From JANMEX01 sp031422915 (lineage in GTDB: Bacteria > Pseudomonadota > Alphaproteobacteria > Rhizobiales > Rhizobiaceae), in contig JANPEK010000119.1 of assembly GCA_031422915.1 (NCBI GenBank), forward strand, positions 1-64,000: a stretch of 64,000 nucleotides of DNA, read 5' to 3'. Of this stretch, positions 7,308-16,548 are shown in pieces. The translations under genes were made by a program, and so were the position numbers. Each line of letters opens with the position of its first letter. The stretch's first letter is position 1. A model generated the notes under the pieces. That model worked only from the letters and a program-made list of their open reading frames with translations. It did no database searches and was not told the DNA's origin.

Positions 7308-7651
7308 CAAGCCAACTCCGGAAACAGATGCGCACCATTCGCGTCAAGCGGCAGAGGTTTGGCCCAGACAATATCCTCGTCAGTCATCGGTCGATAGAGG
7401 TGCGGGAACGCATCCCCGCCGCGTGAGACTTCGTACCTCAATGCGTCTCCAAGTCCCGAAGTCGCCACTGCCACCAACAACAAGTCACCTTGCCCGGCGA
7501 AGTGCCTGGCCGCAGTCTCGCGCATCTGATCTTCCGTAGATAGGTGAATAAAGCCGTCGGCAAGGTCGATTAGAGCGCCCGCAAATACGCGCTTCGCCTC
7601 AAAATCAGCCCATTGCGCCGCTGTCATGATTTTATAAACGACCTGATTCAT
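7307..7651 (-). CDS. DUF952 domain protein
   Basis: A 114-residue protein of the DUF952 family, recognised by VYKIMTAAQWADF at the start, GFIHLST near residue 35 and the FPHLYRPM segment. The family has a RES/ADP-ribosyltransferase-like fold in reported structures but no established role in bacteria. It is commonly found directly upstream of pyrD in Hyphomicrobiales, as here with an overlapping stop and start. The start is ambiguous: ATG 7660 sits too close to GGAG, whereas ATG 7651 has about 10 bases of spacing, so I prefer 7651. Confidence 0.85.
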   Translation of the reverse strand: MNQVVYKIMTAAQWADFEAKRVFAGALIDLADGFIHLSTEDQMRETAARHFAGQGDLLLVAVATSGLGDALRYEVSRGGDAFPHLYRPMTDEDIVWAKPLPLDANGAHLFPELA

Positions 7652-7808
7652 ATGCGTCATTTCTCCATTATGTCGCCGCTAGCAGGATTCCTGACCAAAG
7701 ACAAAGCAGCCGCGAGGCTGTCACAAAAGTTTTGAACACGCATGTCGCATTTGTGGCGAAGTCAGCCATTATGCCTTCTGAACAACCATAAACCATGGGA
7801 GTTATTTG

Positions 7809-8219
7809 ATGCGCATGTTCATGATCACACTGTCAGCCTTGGCCGCGTCAGCGTCCGGCGGACTTGCCGAAGACCTGACCCGCTATGCGCTCGAAAAGAC
7901 AGCAGACGGATACGTTCGCATGGATAAGTCCAGTGGCGAGATGTCGATTTGCAATGAGCAAGGAGATCAACTGGTTTGCCGCATTGCTGCAGATGACCGG
8001 CTGGCAATCGATGATCAGATGGCGAGCCTTGAAGAGCGACTGACTGCACTTGAAACGAAACTCGGTGCGCTGGAAAAATCCGGGTTGACAGGCAACCAAA
8101 GTCTTCCGACCGACGAAGAGTTTGAAAAGACCATGGGCTACATGGAAAAATTCTTCCGCCGTTTCATGGGTGTCGTCAAGGAACTCAATGACGAAGAGAA
8201 TGGACCCCAGAAAACATGA
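7809..8219 (+). CDS. Secreted protein with coiled coil, unknown function
   Basis: A 136-residue protein. Residues 1-20 are a signal peptide ending SGGLAED; cleavage after GLA is likely. The mature part has a short two-cysteine segment (SICNEQGDQLVCRI), then a heptad-rich helix around residues 68-92 (MASLEERLTALETKL) and an acidic C-terminus. The cysteine pair could form a disulfide in the periplasm. ATG 7809 follows GGGAG at 7797-7801. The stop overlaps the next gene as ATGA, so the two products are probably made together. I do not recognise a named family. Confidence 0.75.
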   Translation: MRMFMITLSALAASASGGLAEDLTRYALEKTADGYVRMDKSSGEMSICNEQGDQLVCRIAADDRLAIDDQMASLEERLTALETKLGALEKSGLTGNQSLPTDEEFEKTMGYMEKFFRRFMGVVKELNDEENGPQKT

Positions 8220-8524
8220 ACCTTACGCGGGCGATATACGCTTTTCTTGGAGTTTGCCTGACCATCCTGATTGTCTACGCGATTCAGGCAGGCAACTTTT
8301 GGCAGGCAGGAAACTGGCTGACGAGTGACCCTTGGGGAATTGTCACAATTGCAGACCTCTATCTCGGTCTGGCCATTTCGGCTGCGATTATCGCCATTTT
8401 CGAGCGAAAATTGTCGGCATTGCTTTGGATTGCGCCGTTGCCATTCCTAGGAAATATTTGGACTGCCGCATGGTTTGTGATGCGCCTGCCGGAAATTGCG
8501 CGGCGCATGCGCTCGACGCGTTGA
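8216..8524 (+). CDS. Small multipass membrane protein, unknown function
   Basis: A 102-residue protein with three predicted hydrophobic segments (about residues 5-24, 41-62 and 67-90) and a basic C-terminus ending RRMRSTR, consistent with the positive-inside rule. It overlaps the upstream secreted coiled-coil gene by four bases (ATGA). The layout resembles DUF1475-like membrane proteins, but I am not certain of that family. Coupling to the secreted protein suggests a shared envelope function, which is inference. Confidence 0.72.
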   Translation: MNLTRAIYAFLGVCLTILIVYAIQAGNFWQAGNWLTSDPWGIVTIADLYLGLAISAAIIAIFERKLSALLWIAPLPFLGNIWTAAWFVMRLPEIARRMRSTR

Positions 8525-8637
8525 CCGGACACCCCGAAATGACATCATGAGAGCTTAAATGCCAGATTTGTCTTGAACATTGGCGATAAAGGGCAATAGT
8601 CAACGCCAAATACCGTGCGCACACGCTGGGAGGCTCC

Positions 8638-9297
8638 GTGACTGCAAGATTGACCTTCGTCGTTGTCGATGACCACCCGCTATTTCGTGGAGCAATCAAG
8701 GAGACGCTTCTTTCTCTCAACGAGGGGGTAAGCATATTGGAAGCCGGCGATTTTGACGCTGCCAAGAAGATTGTGTCAAATACGCCGGATATTGACCTTG
8801 TTCTTCTGGATTTGGCCATGCCGGGAACCAGTGGCCTTTCCGGGCTGGTGACGCTTCGGGCGCTCCAACCAGCGGTCCCTGTCGTTATCGTATCTGCATC
8901 CGACGACATTGCCACAATCAGGCGGGCGATTGAGCTTGGCGCGTCGGGTTACATCAAGAAGAGTTCCAGCTTTGAAGAAATCCGGTTGGCGATCAACGGC
9001 GTCTTGTCAGGTGAAATCGTCTCACCCGTCAATGTCAGTCTGGGCATCGAAAACGACCCCGATATTCGTGACTTGATTCAGCGCATACGAACCCTAACGC
9101 CGCAACAGGCGCGTGTTCTCGGCATGCTGGCGGAAGGGCTTCTCAACAAGCAGATTGCCTATGAACTCAAAGTGTCAGAAGCCACCATCAAGGCCCATGT
9201 GTCGGCGGTTCTGCAAAAATTGAATGTCGACAATCGGACGCAAGCTGTTATCCGTCTTGGCAAAATCGGCGTTGACGCGCTCCAGCCCAATAGCTGA
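8638..9297 (+). CDS. NarL/LuxR-type response regulator, CrbR-like
   Basis: A 219-residue regulator: receiver domain at residues 1-120 with DDH near residue 12, the phospho-acceptor aspartate in LVLLDLAMPG and the KKSS lysine, then a LuxR helix-turn-helix at about 150-210 (LTPQQARVLGMLAEGLLNKQIA and ATIKAHVSAVLQKL). GTG 8638 follows GGGAGG. It lies tail to tail with the symporter-type hybrid kinase, with one base between the stops. In CrbS/CrbR systems such a regulator activates acetyl-CoA synthetase and acetate use. The pairing here is inferred from family and position. Confidence 0.88.
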   Translation: MTARLTFVVVDDHPLFRGAIKETLLSLNEGVSILEAGDFDAAKKIVSNTPDIDLVLLDLAMPGTSGLSGLVTLRALQPAVPVVIVSASDDIATIRRAIELGASGYIKKSSSFEEIRLAINGVLSGEIVSPVNVSLGIENDPDIRDLIQRIRTLTPQQARVLGMLAEGLLNKQIAYELKVSEATIKAHVSAVLQKLNVDNRTQAVIRLGKIGVDALQPNS

Positions 9298-9298
9298 C

Positions 9299-12200
9299 CT
9301 ATTCCGCTGCAACTTCCGCGCGGTTGCGCATAAGGGCAGCACGAAGCGACGCCGGTTTCACCGGTTTGTTGATAATGATAACATCTGCCGAGTCAGCGAG
9401 CGTGCGAACCTCATGCGACCGGTCCGCAGTCAGCAACAGCGCCGGCAAATCACGCCCAAACTTTTCGCGCATCAGCGCAATCACTTGCAGTCCGTTTTCC
9501 TGGTCCAGATGATAGTCAACCAACACTGCGTCTGGCCGCTCGACCTTCAGTGAATCTTGTCCATTGGTAGCTGTTGTCACTGTACAACCCCATTGCATCA
9601 GCAGTGAGCGCATGCCCTCAAGAATACGCCGGTCATTGTCGACGCACACAAGTCGAAGCGCGGGCATCGGGACTGAGCTTCCGGCAAAGGTACGGACGGC
9701 AGTATCGGCGTAGTCATTTGCTGGTAACACCGGGTTGACTGACAATGCCATCACTGTGCCTTTGTTGACAGTTGATGTCATCGTCAGTTGCAGCTTCAGG
9801 ACACGTGAAATCCGGTCTACGATTGAGAGGCCAAGACCGAGGCCCTCAGCCTCTCTCGCACCATCCTCAAGGCGGGTAAACTCGCGGAAAACCGTTCGAG
9901 CCTTGTCTTGCGCAATGCCAATACCACTATCGAGCACCTGAATTTCGACATGCGTTGCATACCGCCGCACACCGACCACAATTCCGCCTGTTCGTGTATA
10001 TTTAATCGCGTTTGAAACCAGATTTTGTACAAGCCTTTGCAACAGGTTTCTATCTGTCCGGATGTGTAACGACGAATAGACAACAGCCAGCTTGAGCCCC
10101 TTCTTTCTTGCCAAGGGCATAAAATCGGTTTCAATCTGCTTGAGCAGCGAGCCGATAGGAAACGTCGTTAAATTCGGCTTCATTCCACCTGTGTCGAGCC
10201 GCGAAATGTCGAGGACCGCACCAAGGATTGTTTCAACAGAATCGAGCGATGACTCGATTTTACCGACAATATCTTCGTTCTCGCCCTTGCCAAGCTTCTC
10301 GCTGAGTGAAGCGCTGTAAAGGCGCGCAGCATTGAGAGGTTGAAGAATGTCATGACCAGCGGCGGCGAGGAAGCGGGTCTTGCCCAAATTGGCTTCCTCC
10401 GCAAAGCTTTGGGCCTTTGCGAGCTCCGTATTGACACGGCTCAGTTCAGCTGTGCGCACCACCACGCGCTGTTCAAGGCTTTCGTTGACTTTTCTAAGCG
10501 CCTCATCGGCCAACACACGCTGCGTGATATCCGTATAAGTAGCAACAATCCCGCCATCCGGCATTTGATTGGACCGGATTTCGACGATCCGCTTGCTGAC
10601 CGCCAAGTCCACCTGCCAAGGCACGCCAAATTGGGTCAGCCTGTGAATTGTTGAGTTGCTGATGTCGATAGTAATGTCACCGCGCGCCTTCAAATGCGAG
10701 AGGACGGATACCAAACTTGTGCCGACCTGCCCGAATTCGTCCGGCAAATCGAAAAGCGTTCTGAACTGGCGATTCCAGCACGTAAGCCTGAACTCCCTGT
10801 CAAAAACGGTGATGCCCTGTTCCATCTGATCGAGCGCGATCTGGAGAAGATCACGGTTTTGTTGCAATGCTTCTGACGCATCATCGAGGAGACGATAGGC
10901 ATTGCGGCTGGACTGGTCGTTTCGCTGGAAGAGCAGCGAAAGGATAAGTCGTGCAGAAGAAGAACCTACCGCACTGCCAAGCAGTTGCTCGGCGAATCGT
11001 ATGGTTGCAAGATCGGCCAAGGCATTTTTGATGATGGTCCGCCCTTCGCGCCGCTCAAATGTGGCGAATGAGCGTTCGGTTCTCTCGACCCCGATATAGC
11101 GGGCAATCGTGGCCTTCAGGTCATCCGCAGTCACCGCCATTCCAAGCCGCCGAAGATTTGGCATGGGCACAAGGTCCCGCGGCACAAAAACGGCTGCCTG
11201 AATCCGTTCCAAGGGCGTTGCCACTCGCGAAAATGATCCAAGCATGAACATGATCAGGTTGACAGACATACTCCACATCACCCCGTGGGTGAGTGCATCC
11301 ATCTCAACGCCAAACAAATGTTGTGGGCGTAGCGCCGCCAGCCCGAACAAACCATTCTTCACAATACTGTTGTCAGTTCCTGCAAGTGTCGGGAACAGCA
11401 GCGTGAAGAACCAAAGCAAAATGCCCGAGCCCATGCCCAGCATGGCACCGCGCGCATTGGCGTTTCGCCATATCAGGCCACCTAGAAACGCAGGCGCAAA
11501 CTGGGCAATTGCCGCAAAGCTGATGAGCCCGATTGACGCAAGCCGGTAGTTGTTGGCGGCTTCGCGATAGTAGGCATAGGCGGCTATCATGATGAACAAT
11601 ATAGCGGCACGGCGCACGTTAAGGATTGTTGCAGGCAAATCCTCGTCACGTCCTCGTTCCTTGCCGGCGTAGCGTCGCAACATCAGCGGCAAAACAAGAT
11701 CATTGGATATCATGATTGACAATGCGACGCTTGCAACAATCACCATGGCTGTGGCCGCAGAAAGCCCGCCGATGAATATGAGCAGCGAAAGCCACGTGGC
11801 ATCGGCGGACAGCGGCAAAGCCAACACGAACAAGTCTGCAGGTGTGCCTGGCGGCAAATGAATGAGACCTGCGAGCGCAATCGGCAGAACAAACAGGTTG
11901 ATGGCAACCAGATAGGCCGGGAATAACCATGCGGCGGTACGCAATTCGCGTTCATCCCGGTTCTCGACAATCATCACGTGGAATTGCCGGGGAAGAAGCA
12001 CAATCGCAAACCCGGACAGGCAAATCAGCATGAGCCAAGTCGATATAGGCGTGTGGTAGTCGAGCGCCGCAACAGCGGAGGCGTTCGTTTGAAGGGACGA
12101 AAATGCCTCACTCGGTGCCCCGAAAAGAAAGAACGTGACCGCGATCCCCGCAGCAAGAAACGCAGTCAGCTTGATCACTGACTCAACCGCGACGGCCAGG

Positions 12201-12778
12201 ATCAACCCGTTCTGGTGTTCTGTTGCGTCAGCATGGCGCGTTCCAAACAGGATCGCGAAAACACCCAATGCCACCGCAACCAGAAACGAAAAGTCTGCGA
12301 TGACAAAATCTCCCGCCAACATGGTCCCGCCAAGATGACGCGTGAACAGATCAAATGAGCCGGAAATGGCCTTCAGCTGTATTGCGATGTAGGGAACCGC
12401 TGCCAATGCTGCGATGCAGGTAGCAAGCGAAGCGACGCCAAAGCTCTTGCCATAGCGGGCTGCCAGCATGTCAGCGACAGAGGTTATGCGCTCGGACTTC
12501 GCAAGCCGGACAATGCGCCGCAGAAAGCGATAGCCAAATGTGAAGACCAGCACCGGCCCGATGTAGATGCCTAGAAACTCAAGGCCGCGCTCCGAGGCCA
12601 GCCCTACCGATCCGAAAAACGTCCATGACGTGCAATAAATTGCCAGACTAAAGGCATAAACATAGGGCCGGGGACGGCTGTTGCCCCCGCGCTGGCCACG
12701 CCGGTCACCGTAACTCGCCACTGCAAAAAGCAGCAGTACGTACAGAATCGCGCTGGCAAGTACGGCGGTTTCAGTCAC
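9299..12778 (-). CDS. Sodium/solute symporter-fused hybrid histidine kinase, CrbS-like
   Basis: A 1159-residue inner-membrane protein. Residues 1 to about 500 are an SSS-family (PutP-like) transporter with about 13 helices. A linker (STAC-like) and a PAS-like region at about 650-760 follow, then a coiled coil, the HisKA domain with phospho-acceptor His809 in AAGHDILQPLN, the ATPase domain (N-box NLVSNAIKY near 919, G-boxes DSGIGIA and GLGLGLSI) and a C-terminal receiver with Asp1088 in VLVDYHLD. CrbS kinases of this design sense or follow acetate-related signals. GTG 12778 follows AGAGAGA. The adjacent LuxR-type regulator is the likely partner. Confidence 0.9.
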   Translation of the reverse strand: MTETAVLASAILYVLLLFAVASYGDRRGQRGGNSRPRPYVYAFSLAIYCTSWTFFGSVGLASERGLEFLGIYIGPVLVFTFGYRFLRRIVRLAKSERITSVADMLAARYGKSFGVASLATCIAALAAVPYIAIQLKAISGSFDLFTRHLGGTMLAGDFVIADFSFLVAVALGVFAILFGTRHADATEHQNGLILAVAVESVIKLTAFLAAGIAVTFFLFGAPSEAFSSLQTNASAVAALDYHTPISTWLMLICLSGFAIVLLPRQFHVMIVENRDERELRTAAWLFPAYLVAINLFVLPIALAGLIHLPPGTPADLFVLALPLSADATWLSLLIFIGGLSAATAMVIVASVALSIMISNDLVLPLMLRRYAGKERGRDEDLPATILNVRRAAILFIMIAAYAYYREAANNYRLASIGLISFAAIAQFAPAFLGGLIWRNANARGAMLGMGSGILLWFFTLLFPTLAGTDNSIVKNGLFGLAALRPQHLFGVEMDALTHGVMWSMSVNLIMFMLGSFSRVATPLERIQAAVFVPRDLVPMPNLRRLGMAVTADDLKATIARYIGVERTERSFATFERREGRTIIKNALADLATIRFAEQLLGSAVGSSSARLILSLLFQRNDQSSRNAYRLLDDASEALQQNRDLLQIALDQMEQGITVFDREFRLTCWNRQFRTLFDLPDEFGQVGTSLVSVLSHLKARGDITIDISNSTIHRLTQFGVPWQVDLAVSKRIVEIRSNQMPDGGIVATYTDITQRVLADEALRKVNESLEQRVVVRTAELSRVNTELAKAQSFAEEANLGKTRFLAAAGHDILQPLNAARLYSASLSEKLGKGENEDIVGKIESSLDSVETILGAVLDISRLDTGGMKPNLTTFPIGSLLKQIETDFMPLARKKGLKLAVVYSSLHIRTDRNLLQRLVQNLVSNAIKYTRTGGIVVGVRRYATHVEIQVLDSGIGIAQDKARTVFREFTRLEDGAREAEGLGLGLSIVDRISRVLKLQLTMTSTVNKGTVMALSVNPVLPANDYADTAVRTFAGSSVPMPALRLVCVDNDRRILEGMRSLLMQWGCTVTTATNGQDSLKVERPDAVLVDYHLDQENGLQVIALMREKFGRDLPALLLTADRSHEVRTLADSADVIIINKPVKPASLRAALMRNRAEVAAE

Positions 12779-13005
12779 GGCGTCTCTCTGTCAATTTTTA
12801 TTGATCCAACGCAATCATGGCCAGCCCCAAATGTCCATCGCGGCAAAAGTTCAACGCGGTTTTGATTGACTTCATGATCCAAGGGACCAGGGGCTGGAGG
12901 CTTACTTTGACTTTTGGTTGTGCTATGCGTGCGTTGCTGGCAGGATAGTGCTTGCGCAAATGGGGCTCCTGCACGGACTGCGGGGACAAAAATCGGAGAA
13001 CGGGA

Positions 13006-13419
13006 ATGCTGAAGGAATTCAAAGAATTTGCCATGAAAGGCAATGTCGTCGATCTCGCAATTGGCGTGATCATCGGCGGCGCATTTGGCGGTCTGGTCAA
13101 CTCAATTGTCAACGACATTCTAATGCCCATCGTTGGCTACATCACCGGTGGCGTGAACTTTTCCAACATGTTTGTGCAGCTTGCAGGTGACCAGCAAGCC
13201 ACACTGGAAAAGGCAAAGGAAGCCGGTGCCACGCTCGCATACGGCAACTTCATCACCCTTCTGATCAACTTTCTCATCATCGCCTGGGTTTTGTTCATGG
13301 TCGTCAAAGCGATGAACAGCATGAAGAAACCAGCCCCCGAAGCTGCCCCTGAAGCACCGCCAGCGCAAGAACTGTTGCTCGGCGAAATCCGGGACTTGCT
13401 CGCCAAGGGCGCAAAGTAA
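13006..13419 (+). CDS. mscL: Large-conductance mechanosensitive channel
   Basis: A 137-residue protein with the MscL signature: a short N-terminal amphipathic helix (MLKEFKEFAMKGN), the pore-lining TM1 (VVDLAIGVIIGGAFGGLVNS), a periplasmic loop, TM2 around residues 76-98 and a C-terminal helix bundle region rich in Ala/Pro. It opens in the inner membrane under hypo-osmotic tension to release solutes. ATG 13006 follows CGGAGAA; an 18-codon upstream extension lacks family similarity. A strong terminator follows 26 bases after the stop, so it is probably monocistronic. Confidence 0.97.
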   Translation: MLKEFKEFAMKGNVVDLAIGVIIGGAFGGLVNSIVNDILMPIVGYITGGVNFSNMFVQLAGDQQATLEKAKEAGATLAYGNFITLLINFLIIAWVLFMVVKAMNSMKKPAPEAAPEAPPAQELLLGEIRDLLAKGAK

Positions 13420-13444
13420 CAATCTGGCTGCAATGTCATTTGCA

Positions 13445-13469
13445 CCCCGGCGCTATCGCCGGGGTTTTT
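13445..13469 (+). terminator. Intrinsic terminator after mscL
   Basis: A perfect eight-base GC-rich stem, CCCCGGCG (13445-13452) and CGCCGGGG (13457-13464), closes a four-base loop and is followed by five T. The distance from the mscL stop fits a rho-independent terminator on the plus strand. Confidence 0.92.
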
Positions 13470-13523
13470 CATTGTAGTTTTGAAACGTTTGCGACAAACC
13501 GCTGGAGCAATAAGGAACAGACA

Positions 13524-14693
13524 ATGGAACTTTTGGATTCGCTTCGCGCTTCTGCAAGAATGGCACCCGAAAGCGGTATCGTCGCCGTAATGAACCGTGG
13601 CCGCGCCAAGGAAGGTATCATTCCGCTTTGGGCCGGTGAGGGCGATTTGCCGACGCCGGACTTCATCCGCAATGCCACTATGAATGCATTGAAGGCAGGC
13701 GAAACGTTCTACACATGGCAGCGCGGCATACCGGAATTGCGCGAGGCCCTTGCGCGCTACCACAATCGCCATTTTGCAACCAATCTCACGTATGAACATT
13801 TCTTGGTCACCGGGTCAGGCATGCAGGCCATCCAGCTGGCGTTGCAGGCCCTTGCCGGAAACGGGGACGAGGTCATCTACCTGACCCCGGCATGGCCGAA
13901 TTTTGCCGCCGCTGCCGGAATTGCCGGAGCATTGCCGGTCGCCGTTCAAATGGATTTTGGCGCGAACGGTTGGTCAATCGACCTGGAACGATTGAAAGCA
14001 GCAATCACCCCTCGCACCAAGGCCATTTTCATCAACAGCCCATCCAACCCGACCGGATGGACCGCAGACCTTGATACTTTGCGCAGCCTCCTGGCGCTTG
14101 CGCGCAAACACGGGCTTTGGATAATCGCTGACGAAATCTACGCCCTTTTCCATTATGCAGATAGTCGCGCTCCGTCGTTCATGGACATCATGCACCCGGA
14201 AGACCGGATCGTTTTCGTCAACAGTTTCTCCAAAAACTGGGCAATGACCGGCTGGCGTGTGGGTTGGTTGACCATTCATCCAAAACTCGCTCAGGTGTTT
14301 GAGAATCTGATCCAATACTCGACGTCAGGTGTTGCCCAGTTCATGCAGAAGGGTGCTGTCGCGGCGCTTGATCACGGTGATGACTTCATCCGCATGCAAA
14401 TCGACCGTGCACATCTGGCCCGTGACCTTCTCTGCAAGGCGCTCATGGAAACCGGCAAAGCGCAGGCATTACCGCCTGCGGGAGCGTTCTACCTGTTCTT
14501 CAAGGTGAATGGCGTCAAAGACTCCGTAAAGGCGGCATTTTCTATGGTCGATCACGCCAACGTCGGCGTCGCCCCAGGGGCAGCTTTTGGCAGTGGAACG
14601 GACGACTTCTTCCGCATCTGCTTCAACAGAAAGCTGGATGACATCGCTGCCGCAGCTGATCGCTTGGTCAGCTGGATTGACAAAAACATATGA
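13524..14693 (+). CDS. Class I/II PLP-dependent aminotransferase
   Basis: A 389-residue fold-type I aminotransferase. Residues seen are YTWQRGIPELREAL near 63 (substrate-side loop), SPSNPTGW at 172-179, the PLP-contacting DEIY at 203-206, the Schiff-base lysine 237 in SFSKNWAMTGWR, and a C-terminal arginine in FFRICFN that should hold the substrate carboxylate. The exact substrate is not evident; aspartate-type or aromatic amino acids are possible. ATG 13524 follows AAGGA. It is preceded by the mscL terminator and followed by a 97-base gap before the secretion operon, so it is likely transcribed alone. Confidence 0.9.
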   Translation: MELLDSLRASARMAPESGIVAVMNRGRAKEGIIPLWAGEGDLPTPDFIRNATMNALKAGETFYTWQRGIPELREALARYHNRHFATNLTYEHFLVTGSGMQAIQLALQALAGNGDEVIYLTPAWPNFAAAAGIAGALPVAVQMDFGANGWSIDLERLKAAITPRTKAIFINSPSNPTGWTADLDTLRSLLALARKHGLWIIADEIYALFHYADSRAPSFMDIMHPEDRIVFVNSFSKNWAMTGWRVGWLTIHPKLAQVFENLIQYSTSGVAQFMQKGAVAALDHGDDFIRMQIDRAHLARDLLCKALMETGKAQALPPAGAFYLFFKVNGVKDSVKAAFSMVDHANVGVAPGAAFGSGTDDFFRICFNRKLDDIAAAADRLVSWIDKNI

Positions 14694-14790
14694 TGCAAGC
14701 AGCAGTTTTCAACTTTTGCAGGTTCTTGTGCTTGAAGCTGCCCTGTAACAATGCGATGCGATACGCGCGCAGTCCGTTCAGGCGATCCGA

Positions 14791-16548
14791 ATGAAAATAG
14801 AAATTGTCAAAAAATTCCTGCTTCGAGGCATGGTCGACATCGGCGTCATTTCGTTTGTCATCAGCATCCTCTTGCTGACACAGCCGATCTACATGCTTCA
14901 GGTTTATGATCGCGTCTTGCCGTCGTCGAGCCTTAACACGCTGATATTCCTGTCCATCATTACTCTTGCCGCAGTTGTTGTGCTCGGATTGCTCGAAGTC
15001 TTCCGCCAGCTGTATGCCTCCAGGTTGGCCGTCAGACTGGAAAGCGAATTGGGCTCGACAGCGTTTCTTGCTGGCGCGCAAAGCCCGAATGCCGAATTGG
15101 GTGATACGCAGCCATTGCGTGACTTGGCAATGGTGCGCAATTTTGTCAGTTCACGCATTTTGCAAAGCCTGTTTGATCTGCCGTTTGTCCCCGTGTTCCT
15201 CCTTTTGCTCGCCTACATCCATATGTACGTCTTCGCACTGACTGTCGCAGGACTTGTGCTGGTTGCACTCGTTGCCTGGGCAAACCAGCACGGCGTGGAA
15301 GAGTCAGGCAAGAAAACAGCAGAAAGCGCAATGAAAGCGATGGCATCGGCACAGGCTTTCACCCGCAGTGCCGAAACAATCCGTGCCATGGGCATGGCAC
15401 GAAATACGGTTGCTATTTGGGGCAAGGCCGAAGCTGACGCCCTGCGTTCCGTTGATGAAACAACCTCAATCAACGCTTGGTATGGCGGCCTGTCCCGCTC
15501 AATTCGTCTTCTACTGCAAATAGGCATCATGGGTCTTGGGGCATGGCTGGTCGTCGGCGGCGAGATGACAGCAGGCATGATCTTCGCCACCAGCATGGTA
15601 TCAGGTCGCGCATTGCAACCGATCGACCAGCTCGTGGGTGGCTGGCGCCAGATTTTTGACGCGCGGCTGGCATGGGACCGCCTCAAGAAATCTTTGGCAA
15701 GAGTCGATCTCGCTTCGACACCCAAGACGGGCCTGCCTGACCCGGTGGGTGAAATCCACGCAGAGAACCTGATCTACGTGCCGCAAAGCCGGAAAGCTAC
15801 AGAGCCGCTCATCAAGCGGCTGAACTTCCGGATACCTGCTGGAACATCCGTGGGTCTGATAGGTCCAAGTGGTGCCGGAAAGTCCACCCTTGCCCGGCTG
15901 ATCTGCGGAGCAATAGAGCCAACGCAGGGCAACGTCTGTATCGATAAGGCTGACTTGCGCCAGTGGGATCGCGACAGGCTTGGGAAGTTTATCGGTTATT
16001 TGTCCCAAGACGCGGACTTGCTTCCCGGCACCGTGGCACAAAACATCTCGCGTTTTGCACCGGACGGCACTGATGAAAGCATCGTTGCGGCGGCGATGAA
16101 GGCGCAAGTCCACGATATGATACTGGCTCTGCCCGGCGGCTACGGCACGCTGCTCGGACCGGGCGGGATGACCCTTTCGGGAGGCCAACGCCAGCGCATC
16201 GGGCTTGCCAGAGCATTCTACGGCACTCCAAAGATTTTGATTTTGGACGAGCCAAACTCGAACCTTGATGCAGAGGGTGATGCGGCCTTGGAGCGAGCCC
16301 TTCAGCAAGCAAAAGCCGATCGCATCACAGTGGTGATGGTCACGCAACGCAAAACCAGCGCGGATAAGCTCGACAGTCTGATGATAATTCGCGACGGCCA
16401 GATTGAAGACTTCGGACCGCGTGAAATCATCGTTGAAAAGCAAAATGCCAAACTGCGGGAGTTCATCCAAAAGCAGCAGGCAGCCGCACAGGCGCAGCCG
16501 CGGTCCCTGCCAAACATGAGCCCGACCGCTCAGGAAAAACTCCAATGA
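14791..16548 (+). CDS. prsD: Type I secretion ABC transporter (PrsD/PrtD family)
   Basis: A 585-residue half-transporter: N-terminal membrane domain with about six helices (residues 1-300) and a C-terminal ABC domain with Walker A GPSGAGKST (about residue 354), the LSGGQRQRIG signature and Walker B ILILDEP. It lacks the N-terminal peptidase-like C39 domain of HlyB and matches the shorter PrtD/PrsD type, which exports RTX proteins such as glycanases and adhesins in rhizobia. It overlaps the membrane-fusion gene by four bases. No substrate gene is beside it. The symbol is by family and length, not by proven orthology. Confidence 0.88.
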   Translation: MKIEIVKKFLLRGMVDIGVISFVISILLLTQPIYMLQVYDRVLPSSSLNTLIFLSIITLAAVVVLGLLEVFRQLYASRLAVRLESELGSTAFLAGAQSPNAELGDTQPLRDLAMVRNFVSSRILQSLFDLPFVPVFLLLLAYIHMYVFALTVAGLVLVALVAWANQHGVEESGKKTAESAMKAMASAQAFTRSAETIRAMGMARNTVAIWGKAEADALRSVDETTSINAWYGGLSRSIRLLLQIGIMGLGAWLVVGGEMTAGMIFATSMVSGRALQPIDQLVGGWRQIFDARLAWDRLKKSLARVDLASTPKTGLPDPVGEIHAENLIYVPQSRKATEPLIKRLNFRIPAGTSVGLIGPSGAGKSTLARLICGAIEPTQGNVCIDKADLRQWDRDRLGKFIGYLSQDADLLPGTVAQNISRFAPDGTDESIVAAAMKAQVHDMILALPGGYGTLLGPGGMTLSGGQRQRIGLARAFYGTPKILILDEPNSNLDAEGDAALERALQQAKADRITVVMVTQRKTSADKLDSLMIIRDGQIEDFGPREIIVEKQNAKLREFIQKQQAAAQAQPRSLPNMSPTAQEKLQ

